A stretch of DNA of 64,000 nt from Irregularibacter muris (GCF_024622505.1 NZ_JANKAS010000008.1:1-64000); one strand, 5' to 3'; counted from the first letter of the stretch, positions 21,330-29,962 are shown. The notes: a model not told the origin generated them from the sequence alone. Numbers and translations are program-made.

Positions 21330-21893
21330 ATGAATCAATATGAAACAAGAAAGGATGAAAAACTGGATATGTCTAAGGAAAAAATTTTAGAAAGCGCAGT
21401 AATAGGCAATATTGGTCATATTGTTATTGTTTTTATTACTTTTTTACTCATATCTTTATTAGAACATTTAAAACCTTTGGGCATTTACTATGGCTTGAAA
21501 TCCACACTTTTAATGGTGGTATTTGTACTTACTCTATTATTTTGGTTTTATATAGGCGTGCGATCGGCCAGTAATAATAGTGAAAATATCTATGGAAAGG
21601 GAATTATTGCAGCTATTATATGTGTTTTACCTGCTGGATTTTTTACTATTCTCAGTCAAGTGTTAGGAACACCGATAAATAAGGTAAGTGATTTTACCCA
21701 ATGGAATATCTTTTATATGGTAGGAGGACCTACTTTGTTTTGGCATCGTCCCTTTTCTTTTGTGGGTGAACTTATTGCAGGAAACAATTTAAACTTTAAC
21801 GGTTATATTATGCTGAATATCAATCTAATATTAGTCGCTGCTGTGGTATTTTTAGGGTCCATCTTCTTTGGGAAAAGCAAAAGAGGAGTTTAA
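21330..21893 (+). CDS. Uncharacterised membrane protein
   Basis: 187 residues with four to five hydrophobic segments: about 25-50 (VIGNIGHIVIVFITFLLISLL), 57-78, 88-110, and a C-terminal one (NLILVAAVVFLGSIFF). No motif I recognise. The N-terminal part before the first segment is charged; an ATG at 21369 would give a shorter protein starting MSKEKILESAV. The ribosome binding site is poor for both. Stands alone between the soj-parB operon and the cysteine desulfurase-like gene. Confidence 0.65.
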   Translation: MNQYETRKDEKLDMSKEKILESAVIGNIGHIVIVFITFLLISLLEHLKPLGIYYGLKSTLLMVVFVLTLLFWFYIGVRSASNNSENIYGKGIIAAIICVLPAGFFTILSQVLGTPINKVSDFTQWNIFYMVGGPTLFWHRPFSFVGELIAGNNLNFNGYIMLNINLILVAAVVFLGSIFFGKSKRGV

Positions 21894-22020
21894 GAGAGGG
21901 ACAAGCCAGATGATGGGGAGGATATAGAAATTCCAAATCTAAAATCTAGGGATAGGAGAAACGGGATAAGCAGGAAAAGCCTCTCTCCTTTTATATCAAT
22001 ATAAAAAAGGAAGTGTAGAT

Positions 22021-23163
22021 ATGACCATATATTTTGATAATGCTGCCACTACCTTTCCCAAACCAGAAAGGGTATATGAAGAAATGGAAAGGGTTATGAG
22101 AAGTTGTGCCAACCCTGGCAGAGCAGGTCATAAAATGGCCTTAGAATCAGGGAGAATGATATATAAAACTAGAGAATTATTGGCAAAGCTATTTAAAATC
22201 CAAAATCCTATGCAAATTATATTTACTTACAATGCTACTGATGCCCTTAACCTAGGAATAAAAGGCTTTTTGAAAAAAGGCCACCACGTTATTACCACGA
22301 GCATGGAGCATAATTCAGTGATACGTCCTCTAAAGGTTTTAGAGAAAAAGGACATCATAGAATTAACGATTGTAAAAGGTGATCCCCAGGGAAATGTAGA
22401 TGTAGAGGATATTGAAAGAGCCATTAAAACAAATACCCAGATGATTATCACTACCCATGCATCCAATGTTGTGGGTACCCTCCTTCCTATTGCAAAGATA
22501 GGGGCCATTGCGAAAAAACATGAGATTATTTATATGGTAGATGCTGCTCAAAGTGCAGGAGTATACCCCATAGATGTAGAGAAAATGAATATAGATATGT
22601 TGGCCTTTCCCGGCCATAAGAGTTTAATGGGACCTCAGGGTATTGGAGGATTGTATATTAAGGAAGGCTTGTTCGTGGAATCCTTAAGGGAAGGGGGTAC
22701 AGGGAGTCAATCAGAGTCCTTGATACAACCAGATATGTTACCAGATCGTTATGAAAGTGGTACACCAAATACCATAGGAATAGCGGGATTAGGAGCGGGA
22801 GTTAAGTTTTTACTAGAAGAAGGCATGGATAGAATTAGGGAACATGAGGAAATGTTAACCCAGAGATTCATAGATGGAGTAAAGGAAATTGAAGCAGTAA
22901 AAGTATATGGGACTCAAGGTGCCAAGAAGCAAGCTGCTGTGGTATCTATAAATATGGGGCAAAGGGACACTTCAGAAATTAGTTTTATTTTAGATCATAA
23001 ATATGATATCGCCTGTCGTTCAGGCTTACATTGTTCACCTTTAGCCCATAAAACCCTCGGTACCTTTGAACAGGGTACCCTAAGATTTAGTATGGGATAT
23101 TTTAATACCAAGGAAGAAGTGGATGAAGTTATTAGTGCGTTAAAAGAAATAAGCAATGAATAA
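22021..23163 (+). CDS. Cysteine desulfurase family protein (EF2568-like)
   Basis: PLP-dependent class V aminotransferase fold, 380 residues. Visible: N-terminal YFDNAATTFPKP, PLP-lysine motif AFPGHKSLMGPQG, and active-site loop CRSGLHCSPLAHKTLGT with Cys338 in the catalytic position (a second Cys at 332). Such enzymes take sulfur or selenium from (seleno)cysteine. The sequence resembles the subfamily around E. faecalis EF2568, which is co-inherited with selenium-dependent molybdenum hydroxylase genes; yqeB, yqeC, yedF and DUF3343 occur elsewhere in this window. The link to selenium is an inference from that co-occurrence. Ends in a strong terminator. Confidence 0.85.
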   Translation: MTIYFDNAATTFPKPERVYEEMERVMRSCANPGRAGHKMALESGRMIYKTRELLAKLFKIQNPMQIIFTYNATDALNLGIKGFLKKGHHVITTSMEHNSVIRPLKVLEKKDIIELTIVKGDPQGNVDVEDIERAIKTNTQMIITTHASNVVGTLLPIAKIGAIAKKHEIIYMVDAAQSAGVYPIDVEKMNIDMLAFPGHKSLMGPQGIGGLYIKEGLFVESLREGGTGSQSESLIQPDMLPDRYESGTPNTIGIAGLGAGVKFLLEEGMDRIREHEEMLTQRFIDGVKEIEAVKVYGTQGAKKQAAVVSINMGQRDTSEISFILDHKYDIACRSGLHCSPLAHKTLGTFEQGTLRFSMGYFNTKEEVDEVISALKEISNE

Positions 23164-23210
23164 AGCCATAGAAGAAGGTTTGAAGAAAAAAATTTAAAAA
23201 TTATTAATAT

Positions 23211-23251
23211 AAAAATAAAGCGATATCTTAGGCTGATATCTCTTTATTTTT
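23211..23251 (+). terminator. Terminator after cysteine desulfurase-like gene
   Basis: Hairpin AAAAATAAAGCGATATC with GATATCTCTTTATTTTT (one mismatch), symmetrical, so possibly bidirectional. Confidence 0.75.
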
Positions 23252-23279
23252 ATGTGTATTTTAGTAATTGTGCCATATA

Positions 23280-23772
23280 AGATCCTTCGCCGCAAAGCTC
23301 CTCAGAATGACATCTTGCAAAACTCTTTAGGATGGTATTCTAGGGTTGTTGTCATTCTAAGCCTGTGGCGAAGAATGTTGGGTGTTAGACATGGGATCCT
23401 TCAATGCCTCTAGCATGACAACTACTTTTAGCGACGTACTATAAGAAAAATACGTCCTAGAATATACCGCTTATTATGAATAGGAACAGCTGGGGGAGTT
23501 AAATTCCGATTTGCCCATGTTTGAGCCCAAGAGTTTGTAAATTCGCTATATAGGTACCGTCAAAAACTCGCTACGCTCAGACACTTGACTTAAAGCGCCT
23601 ATCTAGCTTCATTAACAAACTCTAAGTCTCTTCACAAAGCAAAATCTCCATTTAACTCCCCCAGCTGACACATAAATAGTGCGTCGTAAAAAGTGGCTGT
23701 CATGCTGAGGGAAACGAAGCATCTTATGTTTGTCTTTTGGGTCTAAGATCCTTCGCTAACGCTCAGGATGAC
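23280..23772. repeat. Five copies of a GATCCTTCGC...CAGGATGAC repeat
   Basis: About 27-base copies in alternating orientation: 23280-23311 (+), 23351-23376 (-), 23393-23419 (+), 23699-23726 (-) and 23745-23772 (+). Opposed neighbours can form hairpins. Similar GTCATNCTGAGC/GAAGNATC repeats are scattered in many clostridial genomes. No coding sense. Confidence 0.7.
23487..23667 (+). repeat. 181-base terminal-inverted-repeat element, copy A
   Basis: Bounded by a perfect 18-base inverted repeat: CAGCTGGGGGAGTTAAAT at 23487-23504 and its complement at 23650-23667. No ORF. The interior (for example GAGTTTGTAAA, CAAAAACTCGCT, ACACTTGACTTAAA, ATTAACAAACTCTAA) recurs in inverse orientation in copy B at 23803-23978. 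Looks like a MITE-type or structured repeat family. Confidence 0.8.
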
Positions 23773-23796
23773 AAGCCTTTTTATAACGCACTATTT
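23674..23796. repeat. Inverted repeat between the two copies
   Basis: AAATAGTGCGTCGTAAAAAG (from 23674) matches, inverted, CTTTTTATAACGCACTATTT (to 23796). It encloses two opposed copies of the GATCCTTCGC repeat, so the whole stretch between elements A and B can fold back on itself. Confidence 0.7.
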
Positions 23797-23802
23797 ACAG
23801 TT

Positions 23803-23978
23803 CAGCTGGATTAGTTAAATGGAGACTTGACGTAGTGTAGGGGTTTAGAGTTTGTTAATGTAGCTGGAAGCGTTTTAAGTCAAGTGTTTGAGCAAAGCGA
23901 GTTTTTGACGCTGCTGAAAGCAAATTTTACAAACTCTTACCCCAAACGTAGCAAGTCGGAATTTAACTAATCCGGCTG
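23803..23978 (-). repeat. 176-base terminal-inverted-repeat element, copy B
   Basis: Bounded by CAGCTGGATTAGTTAAAT (23803-23820) and ATTTAACTAATCCGGCTG (23961-23978), an inverted pair with one mismatch. Read on the minus strand it aligns along its whole length with copy A. ATAGGAACAGC flanks the outer ends of both copies in opposite orientation, so the pair forms one large inverted repeat. Confidence 0.8.
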
Positions 23979-24059
23979 TTCCTATCATGAAAAGAAGGGC
24001 AGTCTACGACGCATTTATCTCCTGATATGACGCTTAATATAAAAAATTTGCATCAAGGG

Positions 24060-24236
24060 TTATTTTTCAAATGGTATTACAATTTTCTTTTTAAACAGCC
24101 CTTTACCAACCAATAAAATAATTTTCCCATCTTTTTCAATCCTTTTAATAGGCTTTCCCAAAACTTCTTCTAGTTTTTTAATAGATTCATCGTCGGGTAT
24201 TCCTATAATTCCAATAGACATTGCATTCTTTCTCAT
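24060..24236 (-). CDS. Small uncharacterised protein
   Basis: 58 residues from an ATG at 24236, preceded by AAGGTGG and TAGG; an upstream ATG at 24257 has no binding site. Sequence begins MRKNAMSIGIIGIPDDESIKKLEEVLGK in meaning: a short hydrophobic strand, a helix of acidic residues, then a Lys-rich beta-like tail (KIILLVGKGLFKKKIVIPF). No family recognised. Beside the repeat-rich stretch; it may be real but could be spurious. Confidence 0.45.
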   Translation of the reverse strand: MRKNAMSIGIIGIPDDESIKKLEEVLGKPIKRIEKDGKIILLVGKGLFKKKIVIPFEK

Positions 24237-24441
24237 TGTTGTACCTACCACCTTCATGTTGTTGGTCGATTATTAAGTCTTAATACTTTACTCATTCCCA
24301 GCATATAAGAATAGCAATTAATTGTTTTGTAATCCCCTTAGACTAAGGATACTTGCAGAGACTTTATTAAAGTTATAGTTTAATAGGTCCTAAGAATATT
24401 CAACCTGTAAATATAGAGATTGATTTTTATCCGTATACCCT

Positions 24442-24879
24442 TCATATGTGCTTTTGATTTATTTTTGATTGTGTTGAGATCCTACAATAAAGAATCATAT
24501 TGATTAGGGAAATAAGGATCAATATATGTAGAACTATGTGATAGAAATCAGGGATATAAATGGTGGAAGAAGGTATTAATTTTATTGTATCTGCAAAATA
24601 ATTCATTTTTCCTTGGGCAGGACCAAATATAGTAAAGTACCAGTGGGATAAAAATTGGGTGAAGAACCATAGAAAAAGCCACCCTGAAAGTAAATATTTC
24701 CCCAGTCTTTCTTTAAAAATAAATCCGATAAATAAAAATAAAAATATAAGGAAAAATACGCCATCTTCTCTGTAGGATCTAGTCACTAAAATACCATTGT
24801 CAATACTTACGCCTATCATATCTAGAAAAAACCATACTAACAAACACAAGTTTGAAATAAAACATATTTTCTTATTCAT
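24442..24879 (-). CDS. Uncharacterised four-helix membrane protein
   Basis: 145 residues with hydrophobic segments at about 5-25, 38-56, 64-85 and 112-132, separated by short charged loops. Good binding site AGGGGG five bases before the ATG at 24879. The layout (short Asn-containing loop after helix one, aromatic helix three) is common in small integral membrane proteins; I recognise no motif that gives a function. Alone on the minus strand among plus genes. Confidence 0.6.
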   Translation of the reverse strand: MNKKICFISNLCLLVWFFLDMIGVSIDNGILVTRSYREDGVFFLIFLFLFIGFIFKERLGKYLLSGWLFLWFFTQFLSHWYFTIFGPAQGKMNYFADTIKLIPSSTIYIPDFYHIVLHILILISLINMILYCRISTQSKINQKHI

Positions 24880-25323
24880 TTTTTCCCCCTATGATTTAAG
24901 TATATTGCTTTTTATGTATCATTACATATTTTGCACATGACGTCAATTTCATTTATTCCTTGCAGAAAATTATTTTTGTGGGGTAAAGCTCAACTTATCT
25001 TTAAAGGATTAAGACAATGGGATATTTATTTTCTATAGGTTTCTATTGCCTTCATTCCTCGAAATTTGTAGATTATTGTAGATGAAGGAGGATACTCTAG
25101 ATAGATTATAGGGGTTAATCTATCTGTTTATCTAACTATATTTTACATAAATTTGTATTTAGAACAAAGCACTGGACTTTATCCCTCATCCCTTTATTAC
25201 TAATATTTCCCGGGGAATAGTTACAAAATGTAAATAGAATAAGAGGGTAAATTATGATAATATAAAGAAGATATTATTGTATATTGATTTAAAATAAATT
25301 AGCATAATAGAGGGGAAAAGAGA
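24880..25323. other. Non-coding gap
   Basis: A/T-rich. One inverted repeat (AGATAGATTA...TAATCTATCT, 25093-25119) and a TATGATAATAT stretch near 25255 that could be part of the promoter for the next gene. No gene supported. Confidence 0.4.
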
Positions 25324-25833
25324 ATGGATCAAATTTTGAAACTTGTCGAAGAAAATCAATTATGGGTGCTTATTGGGCTGGTATTATTTTCCTTGTTATT
25401 ATTGGTTTTATCCCTTGTCCAAAGTATTAAAATTGGGAAATGGAAGAAGAAATATTATAAGATGATGGGTGGAAAAAATCATCAGGTCATAGAGAACCTA
25501 TTGCTTGAACACAACGAAAATCTAGCCCAGGCTCTAGGAAATCTAGAAGAAATCTTAGAAAGTCAAAGAAAATTAGATGAAAAGCTAGTAGATTGTGTGC
25601 AGAAAATGGGGGTTGTTCGTTATAATGCCTTTAATGATATGGGCAGTGATTTAAGTTATTCTATTGCCATGTTAGATGAAAAAAATAATGGTGTAATTAT
25701 GAGTGGAATTTATGGAAGAGACTATTGCAATACCTATGCAAAACCTATTACTAACGGCGAATCTGATTATAAATTAACGGCAGAAGAAATATTAGCAATA
25801 GATAGGGCAAAGAAAAACACTATATATGCGTAG
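25324..25833 (+). CDS. DUF4446 family membrane-anchored protein
   Basis: 169 residues. One membrane segment (about 14-33), a Lys-rich stop-transfer stretch, a helical coiled region, then the conserved family core QKMGVVRYNAFNDMGSDLSYSIAMLDEKNNGVI and a C-terminal Tyr/Thr tail. The family is near-universal in Clostridia and often encoded close to parB; function unknown. ATG at 25324 follows AGGGGAAAAG. The lipid kinase gene starts nine bases after its stop, so the two are likely co-transcribed. Confidence 0.88.
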   Translation: MDQILKLVEENQLWVLIGLVLFSLLLLVLSLVQSIKIGKWKKKYYKMMGGKNHQVIENLLLEHNENLAQALGNLEEILESQRKLDEKLVDCVQKMGVVRYNAFNDMGSDLSYSIAMLDEKNNGVIMSGIYGRDYCNTYAKPITNGESDYKLTAEEILAIDRAKKNTIYA

Positions 25834-25842
25834 GTGAGCCTA

Positions 25843-26751
25843 ATGAAAGTATATTTTATTGTAAATCCAATTGCTGGCAAGGGCAAAGGAAAGGAATTTA
25901 TGGAACAAGCCATACATTTTATGAGGGATAGAAATGTACAATGGGAAATTGCTTACACCCAATACCCAGGGCATGCCATAGAATTGGCTTCTCAGGTTGA
26001 TGACAATCTATACTCTAAGGTGGTATCTGTAGGTGGAGATGGTACAATCTATGAGATCATTAATGGACTAAAGGACAAATCCATATCCTTAGGAATAATC
26101 CCAGCAGGAACCGGTAATGATTTAGCAAGAAGTGTTCATATACCCTTGGATAAGCAGGAAGCTCTAAGGGTAATTTTTGATGGAAATGAAAAACAGATGG
26201 ATATAGGAAATATGGAAGAACACCGTTTTGTTAATGTGGCCGGTGTAGGATTAGATGTAGAGGTACTAAGATGTACAGAATTTTTTAAAAAATTTGTCAA
26301 GGGATCTATTGCTTATGTATTGGGATTATTAAAGGCACTGTTTACCTTTAAGGCTATTGAATTGAATATCTCTATTGATGGAGTCATGCATCATGAAGAG
26401 GTGATGCTGTGTGCCATTGCTAATGGTCAATACTATGGCGGAGGAATGAAAATAGCTCCCACAGCTGATGTGGGGGATGGTTATTTCGATATCTATCTGA
26501 TCACAAAGCTTTCTAAATTAAAGTTGCTTTTTTTATTTCCAAGGGTATTTAAAGGCAGCCATATAGATCTGCCCTGGGTCAAGACCTTCAGAGGGAAAAA
26601 AGTAACCATCACATCCAAGGAAGAGATTTGGGTAAATGCTGACGGAGAAATTTCGAAAAAACACTCTCCCACTTTTGAAATAATAGAAAAGGGCCTAAAA
26701 GTCTCAGTGGCCCAAGAGATGTCATTAATGGCGCAACCAGCAGATCAATAA
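25843..26751 (+). CDS. Diacylglycerol/lipid kinase family protein (YegS-like)
   Basis: 302-residue DAGK-catalytic fold protein. Motifs: NPIAGKGKG at the N-terminus, nucleotide-binding VGGDGTIYEI, GIIPAGTGNDLARS, and the C-terminal NADGE. Members phosphorylate diacylglycerol or related lipids at the membrane; the exact substrate cannot be read from the sequence. I use the ATG at 25843, six bases after AGGTGA, not the GTG at 25834. Ends in a hairpin that overlaps the next gene's start. Confidence 0.9.
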   Translation: MKVYFIVNPIAGKGKGKEFMEQAIHFMRDRNVQWEIAYTQYPGHAIELASQVDDNLYSKVVSVGGDGTIYEIINGLKDKSISLGIIPAGTGNDLARSVHIPLDKQEALRVIFDGNEKQMDIGNMEEHRFVNVAGVGLDVEVLRCTEFFKKFVKGSIAYVLGLLKALFTFKAIELNISIDGVMHHEEVMLCAIANGQYYGGGMKIAPTADVGDGYFDIYLITKLSKLKLLFLFPRVFKGSHIDLPWVKTFRGKKVTITSKEEIWVNADGEISKKHSPTFEIIEKGLKVSVAQEMSLMAQPADQ

Positions 26752-26768
26752 GAATAAAATTGAATAAA

Positions 26769-26812
26769 AAACTACCTCCTGCTCATAATAAAGCTATTGG
26801 AGGTGGTTTTTT
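26769..26812 (+). terminator. Terminator-like hairpin overlapping the next ribosome binding site
   Basis: ACTACCTCC (26771-26779) pairs with GGAGGTGGT (26799-26807) and is followed by TTTTTT. GGAGG in the 3' arm is also the ribosome binding site of the next gene, whose TTG start lies in the T-run. It can both end the kinase transcript and hide the binding site. Confidence 0.7.
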
Positions 26813-27107
26813 GAATATTGCTATAGATGGAAATTTGGAAGACATTCGAAAGGGTTTAGAAAACAAGGGATATCAGATTGTAAATCTAGGGGGGGATGAA
26901 TCCATAGATGCCATAGTGTATATAAACAATGGTCATGAGGGATCAAACCTTCAACAGGAAACATCTAGCCCCACAATTTTTACAGGAGAAAATATTCATA
27001 CAAAAAATGGAGCCTTTATGATAAATGCTAGAGATAAGTCTATTGATGAAATTGACCAATTATTAAAGCAAAGAAGTTATTCTCCCCTTTTTAGAGATTT
27101 TTATTAA
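26811..27107 (+). CDS. YkuS family protein (UPF0180)
   Basis: 98 residues from TTG 26811: begins MNIAIDGNLEDIRKGLENKGY, fitting the UPF0180/YkuS pattern of an N-terminal beta strand followed by a helix, then IDAIVYINNG and a C-terminal helix KSIDEIDQLLKQ. The reading frame continues upstream to 26760, but those codons form the terminator hairpin and encode no family residues. GGAGGTGG is four bases from the TTG. Function of the family is unknown. The C-terminal extension is slightly longer than in Bacillus. Confidence 0.72.
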   Translation: MNIAIDGNLEDIRKGLENKGYQIVNLGGDESIDAIVYINNGHEGSNLQQETSSPTIFTGENIHTKNGAFMINARDKSIDEIDQLLKQRSYSPLFRDFY

Positions 27108-27265
27108 ACACCTTAAAATCTAAGATTAACCACCAAGGAAGGTTAGCACTCCTAATGTATGAATGCGTGAAACTCTTGGGTGACTTACCGCCCTCAGTGC
27201 ATTTCTGCTTTAGACAACTCTCAAGCTATTGAAACAGAATATATTGTACGCTTATCATGGTAGCA

Positions 27266-27284
27266 GGGTGGTCTTCATACCACC
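27266..27284. terminator. Hairpin between ykuS-like gene and yyaC
   Basis: GGGTGGT pairs with ACCACCC (about 27266-27284, six-base loop) in the gap between convergent genes. T-rich sequence follows only on the plus strand (ATATTGTTTCT), and it is weak. Confidence 0.45.
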
Positions 27285-27296
27285 CTGATATTGTTT

Positions 27297-27926
27297 CTAA
27301 CCATCTTTTCCTATCCTTCTTTCAAATACTTCTTCTTTAGATGTAAAAAAACCATCAAAAAGTAAAAAATTCCTATGTAATGATTGACTAATAACATCGG
27401 CCATTTTCATTACTAAATTTAATCTGGTGTTTTGTAAAACAATATATTCCATAAATCCACCAATATTTACTATACCAGTAATGTGCATGTCACCTATAGG
27501 GGGCAAGCTTTTATTTACTCCAGCTCCTGGTTTTAAAGGTCCCGGAGAAATATTAATATAGCCTACACGGTCAAACTTACCTAAACAGGCATCAACGGCG
27601 ATAATAAAAGGAGAGGGAAACTCCCTTTTTATTTTCTCGATATATTCTTCCAAATTTTTGGCGTGAACAGGACTTTCCAGGGTACCCAAAATGTGGATAT
27701 TGGTATATTTGTTTTGGTGCCTATGTAATTTATGACCAATTAGGGGACCTAAACAATCGCCGGTGGAACGGTCTGTACCAATGCATAAAACAATAATGTT
27801 CTCAATATTTCTTGGCAGGATACTTTTTATGCATTGATGAAAATACTCAGAAAAACGAGCTATAGCCTGGGGAGTATCACTGCTTATGGTATAGGTTTCA
27901 AACTGATTTTTAGCAAAAGATGTCAT
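27297..27926 (-). CDS. yyaC: Spore protease-like protein YyaC
   Basis: 209 residues. YyaC resembles the germination protease Gpr/HybD fold and is found only in endospore formers; its substrate is not known. Core motifs: IVLCIGTDRSTGDCLGPLIG, GTLESPVHAKNLEEY, IAVDACLGKFDRVG and SPGPLKPGAGVNKSLPPIGD. I choose the ATG at 27926, six bases after GGAGG; a TTG at 27932 is also in frame. Minus strand, against its neighbours. Strong sign that the organism sporulates. Confidence 0.92.
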   Translation of the reverse strand: MTSFAKNQFETYTISSDTPQAIARFSEYFHQCIKSILPRNIENIIVLCIGTDRSTGDCLGPLIGHKLHRHQNKYTNIHILGTLESPVHAKNLEEYIEKIKREFPSPFIIAVDACLGKFDRVGYINISPGPLKPGAGVNKSLPPIGDMHITGIVNIGGFMEYIVLQNTRLNLVMKMADVISQSLHRNFLLFDGFFTSKEEVFERRIGKDG

Positions 27927-28170
27927 GGACAACCTCCTTCCTCTAGTACATTGTTTCCATAAGGGAAGGATTTCATGAATAAAGATGTTATAAAATAAGT
28001 GGATATTTATGGAGAATTTTTATAATAATATTTTTGAATGGAATTCTTTTCTTTATAAAAAAAATATATAGCCCTAAGATACAAAGATTATTATGGTATC
28101 ATTATATAAATAAGAAATTTTAAATTTTTTCAATATAAAAATAGGGATAAAGAGAAGGAGGAATTGTCAT

Positions 28171-28773
28171 ATGAGTAGAGAAATAGATTGTAGAGGGTTA
28201 AATTGTCCCCAACCGGTGATTAATACAAAAAAAGCCTTAGATGAAATGAAAGCAGGGAGTATAATTACCATAGTGGACAATGAAGTTGCCAAGGAGAATG
28301 TAAAAAAGCTAGCACAAAAAATGAATACCTTAGTGGATGTAGAAGAAAAGGATGGGAATTATTACATCACCCTCACCAAAGGGGAAGAGGGCGTACAGCC
28401 TATAGAAAATATACAACCTGTAGTACAGAAGGGCAATGGGGAATTTGTTATTTTAATAGGAAATGATAAAATGGGTACAGGGGAAGAAGAATTGGGCAAT
28501 ATTTTGATCAAGGGATATTTATATACCATGACAGAGGTAGAGCCACGACCCGATAAGCTAATTTTTGTAAATAATGGAGTGAAATTAGCCTGTATAGGAT
28601 CACCCTCTATAGAACACCTAAAAAGACTAGAGGAAATGGGTGTAGAGATTATGTCCTGTGGCACTTGCTTGGATTATTATCATCTTAAGGAACAACTACA
28701 GGTAGGAAATATATCCAATATGTACACCATTGTAGAATCCTTGCATGAGGCTGGAAAATCTATAGTATTATAA
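28171..28773 (+). CDS. yedF: Sulfurtransferase-like selenium metabolism protein YedF
   Basis: 200 residues. N-terminal TusA/SirA-like domain DCRGLNCPQPVINTKKAL with Cys12 in CPxP as the likely sulfur/selenium carrier; C-terminal DsrE-like domain with ILIGNDKMGTGEEELG, FVNNGVKLAC and MSCGTCLDYY (two more Cys). YedF co-occurs with SelD and selenium-dependent molybdenum hydroxylases, and is thought to deliver selenium. The gene is followed after 20 bases by DUF3343, another protein of the same trait. Start ATG 28171 after AAGGAGG. Confidence 0.92.
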   Translation: MSREIDCRGLNCPQPVINTKKALDEMKAGSIITIVDNEVAKENVKKLAQKMNTLVDVEEKDGNYYITLTKGEEGVQPIENIQPVVQKGNGEFVILIGNDKMGTGEEELGNILIKGYLYTMTEVEPRPDKLIFVNNGVKLACIGSPSIEHLKRLEEMGVEIMSCGTCLDYYHLKEQLQVGNISNMYTIVESLHEAGKSIVL

Positions 28774-28793
28774 AAAGAAAAAGGAAGATACCC

Positions 28794-29075
28794 ATGACAG
28801 ATAATTATTATATCATTGCATTTAACTCAACTCATCATGCAATTTCTACTGAGCAAGCTTTAAAGGAAGCACAGAAAAAAATCATGATGATACCCACACC
28901 CAGGGAAATCACTAGTAGTTGTGGTCTCTCCCTACAAATACAAGAAAAAGACATACCCTTTGCCCAGGAAACTTTAAAGAATAAAAACCTTTCCTATTAT
29001 GGAATATTTAAGGTAAAAGTAGAACAGGGGAAAAAGAGTATTGAAAAAATAGTAGAGCAGGGGGATGGACATTGA
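28794..29075 (+). CDS. DUF3343 putative Se/S carrier-like protein
   Basis: 93-residue protein of the DUF3343 family, which tends to be encoded with yedF and selenium genes. N-terminal YYIIAFNSTHHAISTEQALK, and a conserved central region PTPREITSSCGLSLQI with one Cys (likely the carrier residue). ATG at 28794 follows a short GA-rich site. Its last codons overlap the TTG start of the mechanosensitive channel gene by four bases, implying coupled translation. Confidence 0.85.
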   Translation: MTDNYYIIAFNSTHHAISTEQALKEAQKKIMMIPTPREITSSCGLSLQIQEKDIPFAQETLKNKNLSYYGIFKVKVEQGKKSIEKIVEQGDGH

Positions 29076-29962
29076 AGTGGTTAGAAAACCTACTAACTCG
29101 ATTGGGTAAAGATCCCACAGAATTTTTTATTCAACTTTCTGATGAAGCCATAAAAATATTAAGTGAAGGGGCTAAAAAATTCTTAGGAGCCATTTTGGTC
29201 TTTATTGCCATGAGTATTGCAATAAGGTTGGGAAATAAGATTATTGATAAATTTTTTCATAGAAAAAGTCTGGGAAAAATTTCTATAGAAGAGAGAAGGG
29301 CCAATACCCTATCTACAATTTTAAAGAGTGTATTTAGGTATCTAATCTATTTTGTAGGAATTGTGACTATTGTAGGATTTTTTATGGATGTTACCTCCAT
29401 TATCGCTGTTGCCGGGGTGGGAGGACTGGCCATAGGCTTTGGTGCCCAGGATTTAGTCCGTGATGTAGTTACAGGATTTTTTATTTTTCTAGAGGATCAG
29501 TTTTCTGTGGGAGATTATATTAATATAGACAGTTTTGGAGGAATCGTAGAAAATATGGGCCTAAGGACTACCCAAATTCGGGATTTCAATGGAGACCTTC
29601 ATATTCTCCCCAATGGGGAAATTTCTAGAGTCACCAATCACTCCAGAGGAAATATGAGAGCTATGGTAGATGTACGTATAGCCTATGAGGAGGATATCCA
29701 AAGGGCAATAGAGATTTTAAATAAACTGTGTCAAAAGATTGCCAAAGAAAATGATACAATAGTAGAAGGCCCTGATGTCCTAGGGATACAAAATCTAGGA
29801 GAGTTCTCCATAAGCATTAGGATTGTGGCTAAAACGATAAATATGGAACAATGGGCAGTGGAAAGACTACTACTCCAGGAGATTAAGCAAGCCTTTGATG
29901 AGGAAGGTATAGAAATACCCTATCCTACTAGAAGTGTTTATCAAAAGAAATTAGAACAATAG
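29072..29962 (+). CDS. mscS: Small-conductance mechanosensitive channel (MscS family)
   Basis: 296 residues. Osmotic-pressure release channel of the plasma membrane. Hydrophobic helices at about 35-52 and 88-110, then the pore-lining helix VGGLAIGFGAQDLVRDVVTGFF (Gly/Ala packing) followed by the beta domain (DQFSVGDYINI, GIVENMGLRTTQIRDFNGD) and a cytoplasmic alpha/beta end (EIPYPTRSVY). Start is TTG 29072 overlapping the DUF3343 stop (TTGA). Part of a run yedF-DUF3343-mscS-DUF951. Confidence 0.93.
   Translation: MKWLENLLTRLGKDPTEFFIQLSDEAIKILSEGAKKFLGAILVFIAMSIAIRLGNKIIDKFFHRKSLGKISIEERRANTLSTILKSVFRYLIYFVGIVTIVGFFMDVTSIIAVAGVGGLAIGFGAQDLVRDVVTGFFIFLEDQFSVGDYINIDSFGGIVENMGLRTTQIRDFNGDLHILPNGEISRVTNHSRGNMRAMVDVRIAYEEDIQRAIEILNKLCQKIAKENDTIVEGPDVLGIQNLGEFSISIRIVAKTINMEQWAVERLLLQEIKQAFDEEGIEIPYPTRSVYQKKLEQ

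Noticed and set aside
23280-23978. CRISPR array
   Set aside because: Repeats alternate in orientation, spacing is uneven, and there are no cas genes.
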